Positions 17,514 to 26,029 of a stretch of 37,133 nt of DNA are shown piece by piece. Made by a program: the position numbers and the translations under genes. Origin of the DNA: CAZWUL01 sp964636625. GTDB lineage: Bacteria; Atribacterota; Phoenicimicrobiia; Phoenicimicrobiales; Stramentimicrobiaceae. Position 1 is the stretch's first letter. The number at the start of each line of letters is the position of its first letter. The notes under the pieces were generated by a model, which was not told the origin of the DNA, ran no database searches, and was given only the letters and a program-made list of their open reading frames with translations. The DNA lies in the NCBI GenBank assembly GCA_964636625.1, contig CAZWUL010000008.1:1-37133 (forward strand), written 5' to 3'.

Positions 17514-18722
17514 CTAAAACTTGTAATCAGGATCAGTTGAGACTCCTCCTGATTCTTGTTTCTTGTCTACCGTGTTTTTTGGTTTTTTATAAATCATTCC
17601 TGCAACTACCGCAGTAAAGGGAACTGCAAATACCAATCCTATACTCCCGGCAAGTGCTCTAACTATCTCTGAAGCAATTACATCCTGATTAATTATTTCC
17701 ACTATTGGTATTTCATAAAACATAAACAGGATAATTAAATGGATTGTTCCTCCCATATAAGCAAGAATTAAGGTATTTGACATAGTGCCCATAATATCCC
17801 GCCCTACATTTATGCCAGCCTTGATTAGATGTTTCGTCTTTATCTGAGGAGAGGTCTCTTTGATCTCATTCATTGCCGAGGCTACAGACATCCCAACATC
17901 CATAACCGCTCCCAGGGCTCCAATAATAATTCCGGCAAACAATAATCCCTGAAAATTAAAGCTAACTTCCTGGGAAATAAAATTAAGCATTTGAGCTTCC
18001 TGGTTACCTAATCCAGTTAACCGGGCCATTGAGCCAAAAGCCAGGGCAAGGATGCCGGCTAGCATAACCCCTCCACTTGTACCAATGATAGCAGATATAC
18101 TTTTTTTATTTATTCCTCCAATAATAAAAAGAGATATAATAATAATGCCAATGCATAATAAAACAGAAACAAATATAGGATCATTCCCCATGATAATTAG
18201 GGGGAAAAATAATTTGATAATTACAACCGCTGTTAATCCCAGAGCAATAATTGCTTTTATTCCTTTTAGCCCGCCCACTACAGATAGTGCAATAATAAAA
18301 AGAATGAGAAGATACAACAGATAAGTATCTCTGATTATTTCATCTGCATAGGCACTGAGAATATTCCCCTCCTGATCTTCCTGTAAATATACCATAATTC
18401 TGTCGCCTTTATGAATCACAATACTATAAGCCACACGGTCGTCAATGATATTCTGTACCTCGATTATTTCATCTTTATATTTTCCCGAAGTTATTTTTAC
18501 ATTAATGATTTGAATCATCCTACGAAATGAGTAATTATCTGCCAGAATTTCTTCTTCTGTTTCTGAAATAATTTCAAGAACCCTTCCTCTTGCAGTGCTG
18601 GATATTATTTCTTCTTCTGTAATCTGTAAGTCATCTATTTCCTGACTATAAATTCCCACTGGAATTACTGTAATAAAAATTAATAAAACAACTATTACTT
18701 TTAGATAATTATTTTCTAACAT
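17514..18722 (-). CDS. YibE/F-family membrane protein
   Basis: The 402-residue protein has an N-terminal hydrophobic segment, an extracytoplasmic beta-rich part (about 30-125) and then seven or more membrane segments from residue 130 on. GLKGIKAIIALGLTAVVIIK, GTSGGVMLAGILALAFG and GAVMDVGMSVASAMNEI are typical of the YibE/F family. The function of the family is not established. The start ATG has GGAGATACTG-like sequence upstream. The 3' end overlaps a hairpin (17525-17554) covering the last codons. It has no obvious operon partner. Confidence 0.9.
   Translation of the reverse strand: MLENNYLKVIVVLLIFITVIPVGIYSQEIDDLQITEEEIISSTARGRVLEIISETEEEILADNYSFRRMIQIINVKITSGKYKDEIIEVQNIIDDRVAYSIVIHKGDRIMVYLQEDQEGNILSAYADEIIRDTYLLYLLILFIIALSVVGGLKGIKAIIALGLTAVVIIKLFFPLIIMGNDPIFVSVLLCIGIIIISLFIIGGINKKSISAIIGTSGGVMLAGILALAFGSMARLTGLGNQEAQMLNFISQEVSFNFQGLLFAGIIIGALGAVMDVGMSVASAMNEIKETSPQIKTKHLIKAGINVGRDIMGTMSNTLILAYMGGTIHLIILFMFYEIPIVEIINQDVIASEIVRALAGSIGLVFAVPFTAVVAGMIYKKPKNTVDKKQESGGVSTDPDYKF
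17525..17554 (-). terminator. Hairpin overlapping the 3' end of the YibE/F gene
   Basis: AATCAGGA (17525-17532) and TCCTGATT (17547-17554) form an 8-bp stem within the last codons of the gene. On the minus strand the stem is followed by ACAAGTTTTAGG, a weak U-tract. It may serve as an intrinsic terminator. Confidence 0.35.
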
Positions 18723-19257
18723 TGCAGTATCTCCCTATTAATTGAATTAGCATTATCTTACATCAAAATAAAAAATTTTTAAATATTAAGTTAGAGTTGT
18801 CAAAAAACCATCTCCATGATAATCCAGTGGCTACCTATTATTAAAATTAAACTCATTGACAGAAGAATATAATTTCTATAAAATTAGTTCATTGAAAATC
18901 TTAATTTTTGCACTTAATTTCTTAATTAATTTTTTGAAAGAGAAGCAAGTTATGAAATTCTTAATTCACTCTGAAAATTATGATAGCCTGAGAATAATTG
19001 GATTCCCTGATTTTGTCTTCTTTGTGCCTGGTTGACGTTGTTTTATTACAAAATAGCGGTCGGCTATAAAACCCCTTGTTAAAATTAAACATTATTTCCT
19101 GGTTTTAATTAGATTAATATTTTAATTTTATCATCCCCATAAACCTTATTTATACTTATTTATAGCTGATACAGCTAATCATTGGTGGTGTCCTTTTATG
19201 TTATGCTATATATGCTTTGAATTTATTATTATTGCGTTGAAATAGGAGGTGAGACAG
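18723..19257. other. Intergenic leader region upstream of selD
   Basis: These 535 bases separate yibE (minus) from selD (plus). They contain a strong plus-strand promoter (18856-18884). A short open frame starting at ATG 18952 has an in-frame TGA at 19033-19035 and ends at TAG 19054-19056. That frame lacks a ribosome site, so I do not call it a gene. No known riboswitch is recognisable. Confidence 0.55.
18856..18884 (+). promoter_or_regulatory. Sigma-A type promoter upstream of the selenium operon
   Basis: TTGACA (18856-18861) and TAAAAT (18879-18884) are 17 bases apart. Transcription would start near 18891, about 367 bases before the selD start codon, leaving room for a long leader. Confidence 0.6.
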
Positions 19258-20304
19258 ATGGAAGATAAGAAAAAAAGGCTGATGCAAATGGTATCTGCTG
19301 CAGGCTGAGCGGCAAAGTTAAGCTATCAGGATCTCGGTGAGATTCTAAAAAGATTCAACCATATTGAAGATAAAAATATGTTAAGCAGTTTTGAATATAA
19401 CGAAGATGCAGCAGTGTATCGTATTAATAATGATATTGCTATTGTCTTTACAGTTGACTTTATTACACCCATAGTGGATAATCCTTATATTTTTGGCCAG
19501 ATTGCAGCTGCCAATTCGTTAAGCGATGTCTTTGCCATGGGTGGAAAACCATTATTGGCTTTAAATATTACCTGTTTTCCTGATGGTCAGATTAACGATT
19601 TAACTGAAATAATTAGAGGGGGACTGGAAAAAGTACAGGAAGCCGGTGCCATTCTGGCCGGAGGGCATAGTTTAAAGGATAAAGAACCTAAATATGGTTT
19701 GGCCGTCCTGGGAACTGTTCACCCTGAAAAAATTATCAAAAATCATACTCCTAAAGAAGGAGATGCTTTAATACTAACCAAACCTCTGGGTACCGGCATT
19801 CTTTCCACTGCCCTGAAAGCAGAAATAATCAGTGAAAAAAATGCAACAGATGCCATCAATTGGATGAGAAAACTGAATCATATTTCTGAATCAATTTTAA
19901 ACCTGTCTATTCACAGTATGACAGATATTACCGGGTTCGGGTTATTAGGCCATCTTAGTGAGATGATGATAGATAAAAACCTATATGCTGAAATTCAGAT
20001 AAAGGAAATTCCAATCCTGAGGGGAGCATATGAACTTGCCTGTCAGGATATCATTCCAGGAGGAAGTATAGCCAACCAAAAGACATTTTCCTGTGGAGTT
20101 AAAAAAGAAACAAAAATAGACCCGGCCAAAGAAATCCTGTTGTATGATGCCCAGACTTCCGGCGGACTTTTAATCTCAATCAGCGAGGAAGATGCTCACA
20201 AATGTTTATCATTGTTAAAAAATGAAGGGTTTGTTGAAAGCAAAAAGATTGGAAAAATAGGAAAACATTCTTCCGGGAAAGAAAAAATAGTTTTAATTGA
20301 ATAA
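19258..20304 (+). CDS. selD: Selenide, water dikinase (selenophosphate synthetase), selenocysteine-containing
   Basis: SelD makes selenophosphate from selenide and ATP, the selenium donor for Sec-tRNA and selenouridine. The true start is ATG 19258, with AGGAGGT 8 bases upstream. Codon 17 is TGA (19306-19308) in the context SAAG-Sec-AAKL, exactly where E. coli SelD has Cys17, and Lys20 is also conserved. A SECIS-like hairpin follows. The reading frame continues to 20304 for 348 residues, the normal SelD length, with NEDAAVYRI, DVFAMGGKPLLALNI, AGGHSLKD, MTDITGFGLLGHL and QTSGGLLISI all present. A caller treating TGA as stop begins at Met41 (19378) and loses the active site. It heads a five-gene selenium operon. 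Confidence 0.96.
19306..19346 (+). promoter_or_regulatory. Sec codon and bacterial SECIS-like hairpin in selD
   Basis: The UGA at 19306-19308 is followed by a hairpin in which 19328-19335 (AGGATCTC) pairs with 19339-19346 (GAGATTCT, one G-U pair) around the tri-loop GGU. The loop guanines are 28 bases from the UGA, within the usual spacing for SelB-dependent bacterial SECIS elements, whose apical loops carry conserved G and U. This supports Sec insertion rather than termination. Confidence 0.82.
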
Positions 20305-20333
20305 ACAAATCTAAAATGAAGGGAAATATTTTT

Positions 20334-21434
20334 ATGAACCTGAAAAACTGGTTTAATTCACGTAGAATAATCGTCTTTACCGGAGCCTTTATCGGTATAG
20401 CAGCAACAGTTCTACAAAAGCTGGGGAATCCTGCCAATATGGGTATCTGTGTGGCCTGTTTTGAAAGGGATATTGCCGGTGCTTTAGGGTTTCACAGGAC
20501 TGCGGTCGTTCAGTATATCAGACCTGAAATTATCGGCTTTGTCCTGGGCTCTCTGATTGCTGCCTTAGCTTTCAAAGAATTTAAACCAAGAGGAGGATCA
20601 TCTCCCCTTATCCGGTTTGTCTTAGGTTTTCTGGCAATGGTTGGATCTTTGGTCTTTCTGGGCTGTCCCTGGAGAGCCCTGCTGCGTTTATCCGGTGGAG
20701 ATGGAAATACCCTCTTCGGTATTGCAGGATTAGTGGCCGGTATCTCTATCGGTATCTTCTTTATCAAATCCGGTTATGATCTGGAACGTAACGAGAGGAT
20801 CAGACCTCTGGCAGGTTGGGTTTTGCCTTTAATTATGGCCGGACTTTTATTGTTATTATTATTCAGAACTAAATTGCCTACCGGGGCAGTGTTTTTCAGT
20901 ACTGAAGGCCCCGGTTCTCAATATGCACCGGTCCTGATAGCCTTACTGATTGCCTTATTGGTCGGTTTTATTGCCCAGAGAACCCGGTTCTGCACAGTTG
21001 CTGCTGCACGGGATGTTCTTCTGATTAAAGATACTTATCTCTTTACCGGGGTGGTCAGTCTTGTAATAGCAGCCTGGCTGAGCAATATAGTTTTAGGTCA
21101 GTTTAATCCGGGGTTTCAAGACCAGCCAGTTGCTCATACCAATCAGATCTGGAATTTTGGAGGCATGGTTTTAGCCGGGCTTTCCTTTACACTTGCCGGA
21201 GGGTGTCCCGGACGTCAGCTCTTTCTTTCCGGAGAAGGAGATTCTGATGCTGCAGTATTTATTTTGGGAATGATTTTCGGAGCAGGGTTTGCCCATAATT
21301 TTGCTACTGCCAGCTCCGGTGCCGGACCAGGTGTTTGGGGACCCGCGGCAGTCATTGTGGGATTGATTGTCTGTCTTTTAATAGGATTTAGTATGAGTGA
21401 TTTAGCCAAAAAGAAAAAGGGGGTATCAGTTTGA
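20334..21434 (+). CDS. yedE: YedE-type putative selenium transporter
   Basis: The 366-residue membrane protein belongs to the YeeE/YedE family, in the form linked to selenium metabolism (YedE/FdhT). It has about ten membrane segments and the Cys motifs expected of a sulfur/selenium channel: GICVACFERDIAGALG, FLGCPWRALLRL, QRTRFCTVAAARD and LAGGCPGRQLF. It probably imports a selenium compound such as selenite or a thiol-bound selenium species; this is family inference. I start it at ATG 20334, which has GAAGGG 10 bases upstream, rather than ATG 20316, which overlaps that site. It follows selD closely and overlaps the next start codon (ATGA), so coupling is likely. Confidence 0.9.
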   Translation: MNLKNWFNSRRIIVFTGAFIGIAATVLQKLGNPANMGICVACFERDIAGALGFHRTAVVQYIRPEIIGFVLGSLIAALAFKEFKPRGGSSPLIRFVLGFLAMVGSLVFLGCPWRALLRLSGGDGNTLFGIAGLVAGISIGIFFIKSGYDLERNERIRPLAGWVLPLIMAGLLLLLLFRTKLPTGAVFFSTEGPGSQYAPVLIALLIALLVGFIAQRTRFCTVAAARDVLLIKDTYLFTGVVSLVIAAWLSNIVLGQFNPGFQDQPVAHTNQIWNFGGMVLAGLSFTLAGGCPGRQLFLSGEGDSDAAVFILGMIFGAGFAHNFATASSGAGPGVWGPAAVIVGLIVCLLIGFSMSDLAKKKKGVSV

Positions 21435-21646
21435 TGAGCGAGCAATTTGATGTAAGGGGGCTATCTTGCCCTCTCCCGGTGGTTAAGGTTAAGAATAAAT
21501 TGACAGAACTAAAAGAAGGAATGTTAGAAGTACTGGTAGATACAGGAACAGCTAAAGATAATATTACCCGTATGGCAAATAATAATGGCTGGAAGGTAGA
21601 AGTAAAGGAGCAAGAGGAAGAATATTTATTAATCATCACCAAATAA
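21434..21646 (+). CDS. TusA/SirA-like sulfurtransferase (YedF N-terminal type)
   Basis: The 70-residue protein is a TusA-like domain with the active cysteine Cys12 in VRGLSCPLPVVKVKN. Such proteins carry a persulfide, or in selenium operons a perselenide, between enzymes. YedF proteins of selenium operons are about 200 residues with a second DsrE-like domain; here only the TusA domain is present. The ATG at 21434 overlaps the yedE stop, with GGGGG about 11 bases upstream. It sits between the transporter and a cysteine desulfurase-like enzyme, which fits selenium delivery to SelD. Confidence 0.9.
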   Translation: MSEQFDVRGLSCPLPVVKVKNKLTELKEGMLEVLVDTGTAKDNITRMANNNGWKVEVKEQEEEYLLIITK

Positions 21647-21670
21647 ATAACCATACAGGAAAGGAAAATT

Positions 21671-22825
21671 ATGATTTATTTTGATAATGCGGCCACCTCT
21701 TGCCCTAAACCGAAAGAGGTTATAAAAGCTATTATTGATTTCACAGAAAATATTGGAGCCAGTCCCGGACGTTCGGGTCACCGTCTATCCATTGAAGCAG
21801 GGAGGATTCTTTATCAATGCCGGGAAAGTCTGGCAGAGCTGTTTAACACTTCTGATCCTTTGAGAATCATTTTTACCCTGAATGGAACAGAAGCCATAAA
21901 TCTGGTATTAAGGGGTTTATTGCATGCAGGAAACCATGTCCTCACCAGCGGCATGGAGCATAATGCTGTCATGCGTCCCTTACGGGAATTAGAAAAGTGC
22001 GGAGTTCAGGTGCAGGTTATTCCCTGCTCTGCTGATGGTACTCTTTCTCCGGAAGATATTGAAAAAGCCATAAAAGAAAATACGGCTCTGATTGTCCTGA
22101 ACCATGCCTCAAATGTTACCGGAACTTTGCTGCCCATTCGCTCTGTCGGAGAAATAGCCAGAAAAAGGAACATTCTATTTTTGGTCGATGCTGCCCAGAC
22201 AGCCGGATCCTGCCCATTAAACATGGAAAAGGATCATATAGACCTTTTGGCCTTCACTGGCCACAAAGCTCTCTTTGGACCAACAGGCACCGGAGGGCTG
22301 GTCATAGGAGAAAGAGTGGATATTCACAGGATTAACCCTCTTAAAACCGGCGGAACCGGCAGCCATTCGGAATCGGAAAACCATCCTGATTTTCTGCCGG
22401 ACTTGTATGAAAGTGGAACACCGAATATAATCGGAATAGCCGGATTGAATTCAGGAGTCCGTTATATTCTAAAAAAAGGAATCATGCAGATACACCAGCA
22501 GGAGATGTCCTTAACCGAGAAATTGATTTCTGGTTTAACGGAAATACCCGGAGTTACTTTATACGGGAAAGCAGGTATAGAAAACCGGGTAGCTGTGGTT
22601 TCTTTTACTGTTCAAAATCAGTCTCCTTCTGATATCGGATTAATTCTTGATGAAGAATATGATCTGATGTGCCGGGTCGGTTTGCATTGCTCCCCTGCTG
22701 CCCATAAGACCATAGGAACCTTCCCCATCGGAACAGTCCGTTTCAGTTTGAGTATCTTTAATACAGATAAGGACATCCAAAAAGCAATTATTGCTGTCAG
22801 AAAAATCACAAAAGGAAAATCATAG
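21671..22825 (+). CDS. Cysteine desulfurase / selenocysteine lyase-like PLP enzyme
   Basis: This 384-residue class V aminotransferase-fold enzyme begins MIYFDNAATSCPKP, the opening of a cysteine desulfurase subfamily often found in selenium operons. The PLP lysine is Lys199 in FTGHKALFGPTG, with His98 (GMEHNAV) and Asp173 (LVDAAQT) at the cofactor. The likely acceptor cysteine is Cys340 in GLHCSPAAH. It should remove sulfur from cysteine or selenium from selenocysteine and pass it to a carrier, here plausibly the TusA-like or DUF3343 protein beside it. Sequence alone does not decide between S and Se. Ribosome site AGGAAAGG is 7 bases from the ATG. Confidence 0.92.
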   Translation: MIYFDNAATSCPKPKEVIKAIIDFTENIGASPGRSGHRLSIEAGRILYQCRESLAELFNTSDPLRIIFTLNGTEAINLVLRGLLHAGNHVLTSGMEHNAVMRPLRELEKCGVQVQVIPCSADGTLSPEDIEKAIKENTALIVLNHASNVTGTLLPIRSVGEIARKRNILFLVDAAQTAGSCPLNMEKDHIDLLAFTGHKALFGPTGTGGLVIGERVDIHRINPLKTGGTGSHSESENHPDFLPDLYESGTPNIIGIAGLNSGVRYILKKGIMQIHQQEMSLTEKLISGLTEIPGVTLYGKAGIENRVAVVSFTVQNQSPSDIGLILDEEYDLMCRVGLHCSPAAHKTIGTFPIGTVRFSLSIFNTDKDIQKAIIAVRKITKGKS

Positions 22826-22838
22826 AAAGGTTAACAAA

Positions 22839-23078
22839 ATGACTGAATCAGGACCAAACAGTGTCGTTATCTTTTATTCAACCAGCGGAGCTATAAAAAC
22901 AGAAAGACTGGCAAAGAAACAGGGACTAATCGTTAAACTTATTCCGGTGCCCCGCCATTTAAGCTCTGATTGCGGCATATGCCTGAGTTTTAATTCTGGT
23001 GACATTCATAGAATAGAAAGAATATTAAGAGAAAATAAAATAGAATTTGATGCTATATATGATTTGAAAAATAGTTGA
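22839..23078 (+). CDS. DUF3343 putative Se/S carrier protein
   Basis: The 79-residue protein belongs to the DUF3343 family, small proteins repeatedly found in selenium and sulfur-transfer operons. It has VVIFYSTSGAIKTERLAKK, PVPRHLSSDCGICLSF with two cysteines in CxxC spacing, and a final IEFDAIYDLK. The cysteines could carry sulfur or selenium. I chose ATG 22839, preceded by GAAAGG, instead of an in-frame ATG at 22791 that lies inside the previous gene. It closes the selenium operon. The carrier role is family inference. Confidence 0.82.
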   Translation: MTESGPNSVVIFYSTSGAIKTERLAKKQGLIVKLIPVPRHLSSDCGICLSFNSGDIHRIERILRENKIEFDAIYDLKNS

Positions 23079-23624
23079 TATCCTTTTAGTTATTATAACC
23101 AGTTGAATTTTATTGGTAAATTGTAATTCACAATTATAGAGCCCTCTATCCCTTTTATTTTACTTTTTTTCAAAAATATCAGTTCTACTTTTTTTCTGAA
23201 CAAATGAATTTGAAATGAATCTCTATCACCTATTACCATACAAACCATTATGTCGGGAATTATAATATTGGTTAATATCATATAATCGTTGCTTCTCATA
23301 AAGTGAAAAATTTTTCTATTATCTTCTTATAGGTTACTATATTTGGTTGTCATGGGGCAGGAAATGGATTCTGAAAATTTTTTGATTCATTTATAAGAGA
23401 AAACTTTAACCTGACTATATTATACACTATAGATAGTATAAAATCCTTTTTTAGAGATAAAAAACAAACTTTGTAACTTATTTTGCTTTTGTTAAATCAA
23501 AAAAAACCCCTTTCCGTATCTTAAGCAGAAAGAGGCATTAACAGAAGTCAAAATAAATTAAATTTTGTATTTATCATAAATAAAGATGTAATTACATCTT
23601 AGGAATTATTAAACAGGATTTTAC
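23079..23624. other. Intergenic region after the selenium operon
   Basis: These 546 bases hold the minus-strand terminator of the lipoprotein gene (23499-23535). A 68-codon open frame on the minus strand (23093-23299) has no ribosome site and no recognisable family, so I leave it out. I see no terminator for the selenium operon. Confidence 0.55.
23499..23535 (-). terminator. Intrinsic terminator of the lipoprotein gene
   Basis: On the minus strand CCTCTTTC (23535-23528) pairs with GAAAGGGG (23514-23507) with one G-U pair, followed by a run of eight U (23506-23499). It lies about 90 bases after the stop codon of the gene at 23625. Confidence 0.75.
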
Positions 23625-24068
23625 TTAAAGAAAAGGTAGAAAATCTATTCTTGCTTCTGTAGTGACAGGAACATTATTATCATCGACACCATCAACTGTA
23701 ATGATTGCATAACTGATACCAGACATATTATTGTTTCGATACATATCATGTTCTAGAGAAGAGAATGCTGAAAGATAATCGGTATCAAACCACTCGTTAA
23801 TAAAAATATCGGTACCAAAAACATCAGTAGATATTAATTGATTATTATTGTTGTAAGTTTTAAATGTAAATTCAGTTAAAGCAACACCAACACCATTTTG
23901 TTCACTCACAGTAATTGTAAAAGGCCATCCATCTATTCCATAGTCGTATGGGGCAGGATTTGGTTCAAAAGAGACCTTTAACTGTGCAGTTTTAGGCACC
24001 CCGTTACATCCAATAAGCAATATAGCAAACAATAAAATTAGTAGAAAACCAATCAATTTTTTATTCAT
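23625..24068 (-). CDS. Small lipoprotein of unknown function
   Basis: The 147-residue protein has a lipoprotein signal: MNKK, a hydrophobic stretch, and a lipobox LLIG-C21. The mature part is a single beta-rich domain of about 125 residues (PFTITVSEQNGVGVALTEF, ISYAIITVDG, TTEARIDFLPF), which looks like an immunoglobulin-like sandwich; I do not recognise the family. It should be lipid-anchored facing the periplasm. The ATG has GAGG about 9-10 bases upstream. It appears monocistronic, with its own terminator. Confidence 0.78.
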   Translation of the reverse strand: MNKKLIGFLLILLFAILLIGCNGVPKTAQLKVSFEPNPAPYDYGIDGWPFTITVSEQNGVGVALTEFTFKTYNNNNQLISTDVFGTDIFINEWFDTDYLSAFSSLEHDMYRNNNMSGISYAIITVDGVDDNNVPVTTEARIDFLPFL

Positions 24069-24367
24069 ATTAACTCTGATCCTCCAAAAATTATAATTTG
24101 TTACAACAAAATATTAACACACTGTTTTTGAATATTTAATTACCCCCTCCTTTTAATTTTTTACTTTTTTAGTTGTCTCTATTTAGATTTGTTTTAAGGA
24201 TAACAAAATTATTACTCCTAAAGCAAGCTAAAAACAAAACAAAGATTGAAAAGATAAAAATGCAAAATATTTTTTATTCAAACTACATTTATTAATTCTA
24301 ATAAATATAGTATCAAAATTATTATTAAAAAAACAACCTTTCAACTAAAAATTCTTACTGCAACACT

Positions 24368-24496
24368 TTAATCTCTATATCTTCCCCTACTTACCTCAGA
24401 TAATGACCTATTTTCATTTTCTTCTATGAGGGTACTTAACTCAGGTAACATGAATAATACTAAAATGAATAAAACAAATCTCTCCTCTCTCTCCAT
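24368..24496 (-). CDS. 42-residue putative membrane peptide
   Basis: An ATG at 24496 is preceded by GGAGTGGAGG ending 10 bases upstream, one of the better ribosome sites in the window. It opens a frame of 42 codons to TAA at 24370-24368. The peptide starts MEREER, has one short hydrophobic segment (FVLFILVLFMLPEL, 7-20) and a charged tail rich in Glu, Arg and Ser. It could be a single-pass membrane peptide. It is transcribed in the direction of rnfC and lies 248 bases beyond its stop. I know no family for it. The call rests on the ribosome site and the amphipathic layout only. Confidence 0.45.
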   Translation of the reverse strand: MEREERFVLFILVLFMLPELSTLIEENENRSLSEVSRGRYRD

Positions 24497-24744
24497 ATTA
24501 CTTGAACCTCCACTCCAATAATTTAAATTATAGTCTTATCTATCTGTCCAGTAAAGCGGGGGAGGTCCAAAGTATTTACCGAAGGATTGGGATAAGTACT
24601 TGACATTTACAATTCCACTATTTCAGATATTTCCCGTATTTTTGATATTGTAGTTCATATACACATATTTATCATACTCAGAATGCCAGACAGGCATATT
24701 TAAGTTAATACTGGTGTTGCTTGTTGTAGAATTATCTGTGATGT
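24497..24744. other. Spacer between rnfC and the 42-residue frame
   Basis: Together with 24069-24367 on the other side of the small frame, this makes 676 bases between rnfC and the lipoprotein gene. Apart from the small frame I see no gene, clear promoter or terminator here. Confidence 0.5.
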
Positions 24745-26028
24745 CTATCTCGCCCTCTGCTTGGGATTAACCCGAATTGAAGACGGGCACACATAAGAAC
24801 AAAGATTACAATCGATGCATGAGTCAATATTAAGAATATCAAGAGTTTCGGTTTTACCTTTTTCCAGGGCTTCTAAAAGTAACGATGGGTAAATATCCAC
24901 CGGACAGATTGCGTCACAGTAACCACAACGTATACAAGGGTAAGGGTTTTCATACGGGGTATGTTCATCGGAAGTCAGTGCTACCACGCCGGCAAAACAT
25001 TTTACCAATGGTGTTCTTAAATCTGGTGCCCCCTTGCCCATCATTATCGAACCCAGGACAACCCTGTCAATGCTTTCAGAAGAAATACCCATGTAGTTCA
25101 AGATATGCTCAACCGGTGTACCCATTCTTACCCACAGGTTTTTTCCTCCGGTTTTCCTGGAATAGAAAGTTATACCTCGGGAAATAAGGGGTTTGCCTTC
25201 AACAACGGCTTCGGTAGTTGCAAGACAGGTAGCTACATTATGCACCACGACACCAACATCCGGGGGAAACTGATCAGCCGGCACTTCCCTGCCCAGCAAT
25301 TCGCGGACCAGGAGGCGTTCACTGCCTACCGAATATGAAGGTCGGATATGGGCTATTTTTATTCCTCGCTCTTTTAAAAACTTTTCAAATTGATGGAGCT
25401 CCCCTTCTTCAGTCCTAGTGGCAAAAATAACCTGCTCGACCTCCAGGGCATGGGCCATAATCTCTATCCCATTAATCAATTCTTCCGGCCTTTCAAGCAC
25501 CAACCGAACGTCACAGGCAAGATTGGGGTCACTTTCTTTAGCATTAATAATCAAGTGGTCTACATCAGCACCTCTGGACAACTTTATATGCGCTGGAAAA
25601 GCAGCTCCACCCAGGCCAACTATTCCTGCTTCGCGCACACGTCCGATTATCTCCTGGACGGTTAAAGATTTGAAATCTGGGTACTTTTCCATTAGCAACC
25701 ACCCTTCTTCGCCTTCCGCCTCAATGATTACTGCTTGTTTCATACTCCCTGAAATAGGATGTCGCAGTTCAACAAACCCAGTCACCCGACCGGTAATAGG
25801 GCTGTGTACAGGCAACGTAAGCGCTTCCTCACCCTCAGTTATTTTTTGACCTGTTAAGACACGGTCTCCTTCTTTTACCAGCGGTTTTCCCGGGGAACCC
25901 ACATGCTGGTCTAAGAATACCGTTGCCACCGGAGGCGGGGGAATTTCTTCGAAAGGATCTTTTTCCAGGTCTAGCTTCATCTCAGCATCTATCTTGAAAC
26001 CTTGCTTTTCTTCATAATATCTACGCAT
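24745..26028 (-). CDS. rnfC: RnfC-like electron transport complex subunit
   Basis: The 427-residue protein matches RnfC, the NADH/ferredoxin-side iron-sulfur subunit of the membrane Rnf complex. It has an N-terminal lipoyl-like sandwich domain (about 35-105), the flavin/NADH-type motif GIVGLGGAAFPAHIKL (136-150), and two 4Fe-4S sites at the C-terminus: Cys365, 368, 371, 375 and Cys404, 407, 410, 414. The order and spacing of cysteines are complete. Its ATG follows the rnfD stop by one base, with AAAGGAGG about 9 bases upstream. The usual order is C-D-G-E-A-B; here D precedes C and the other four are absent, so it may be part of a variant complex. Confidence 0.92.
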   Translation of the reverse strand: MRRYYEEKQGFKIDAEMKLDLEKDPFEEIPPPPVATVFLDQHVGSPGKPLVKEGDRVLTGQKITEGEEALTLPVHSPITGRVTGFVELRHPISGSMKQAVIIEAEGEEGWLLMEKYPDFKSLTVQEIIGRVREAGIVGLGGAAFPAHIKLSRGADVDHLIINAKESDPNLACDVRLVLERPEELINGIEIMAHALEVEQVIFATRTEEGELHQFEKFLKERGIKIAHIRPSYSVGSERLLVRELLGREVPADQFPPDVGVVVHNVATCLATTEAVVEGKPLISRGITFYSRKTGGKNLWVRMGTPVEHILNYMGISSESIDRVVLGSIMMGKGAPDLRTPLVKCFAGVVALTSDEHTPYENPYPCIRCGYCDAICPVDIYPSLLLEALEKGKTETLDILNIDSCIDCNLCSYVCPSSIRVNPKQRAR

Positions 26029-26029
26029 A

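Noticed and set aside
19032..19070. TTGACG with TATAAA as a second selD promoter
   Set aside because: The two boxes are 27 bases apart, too far for a sigma-A promoter.
23093..23299. A 68-codon minus-strand open frame after the selenium operon
   Set aside because: No ribosome site, no recognisable family, unusual Ile/Lys-rich composition as in random AT-rich DNA.
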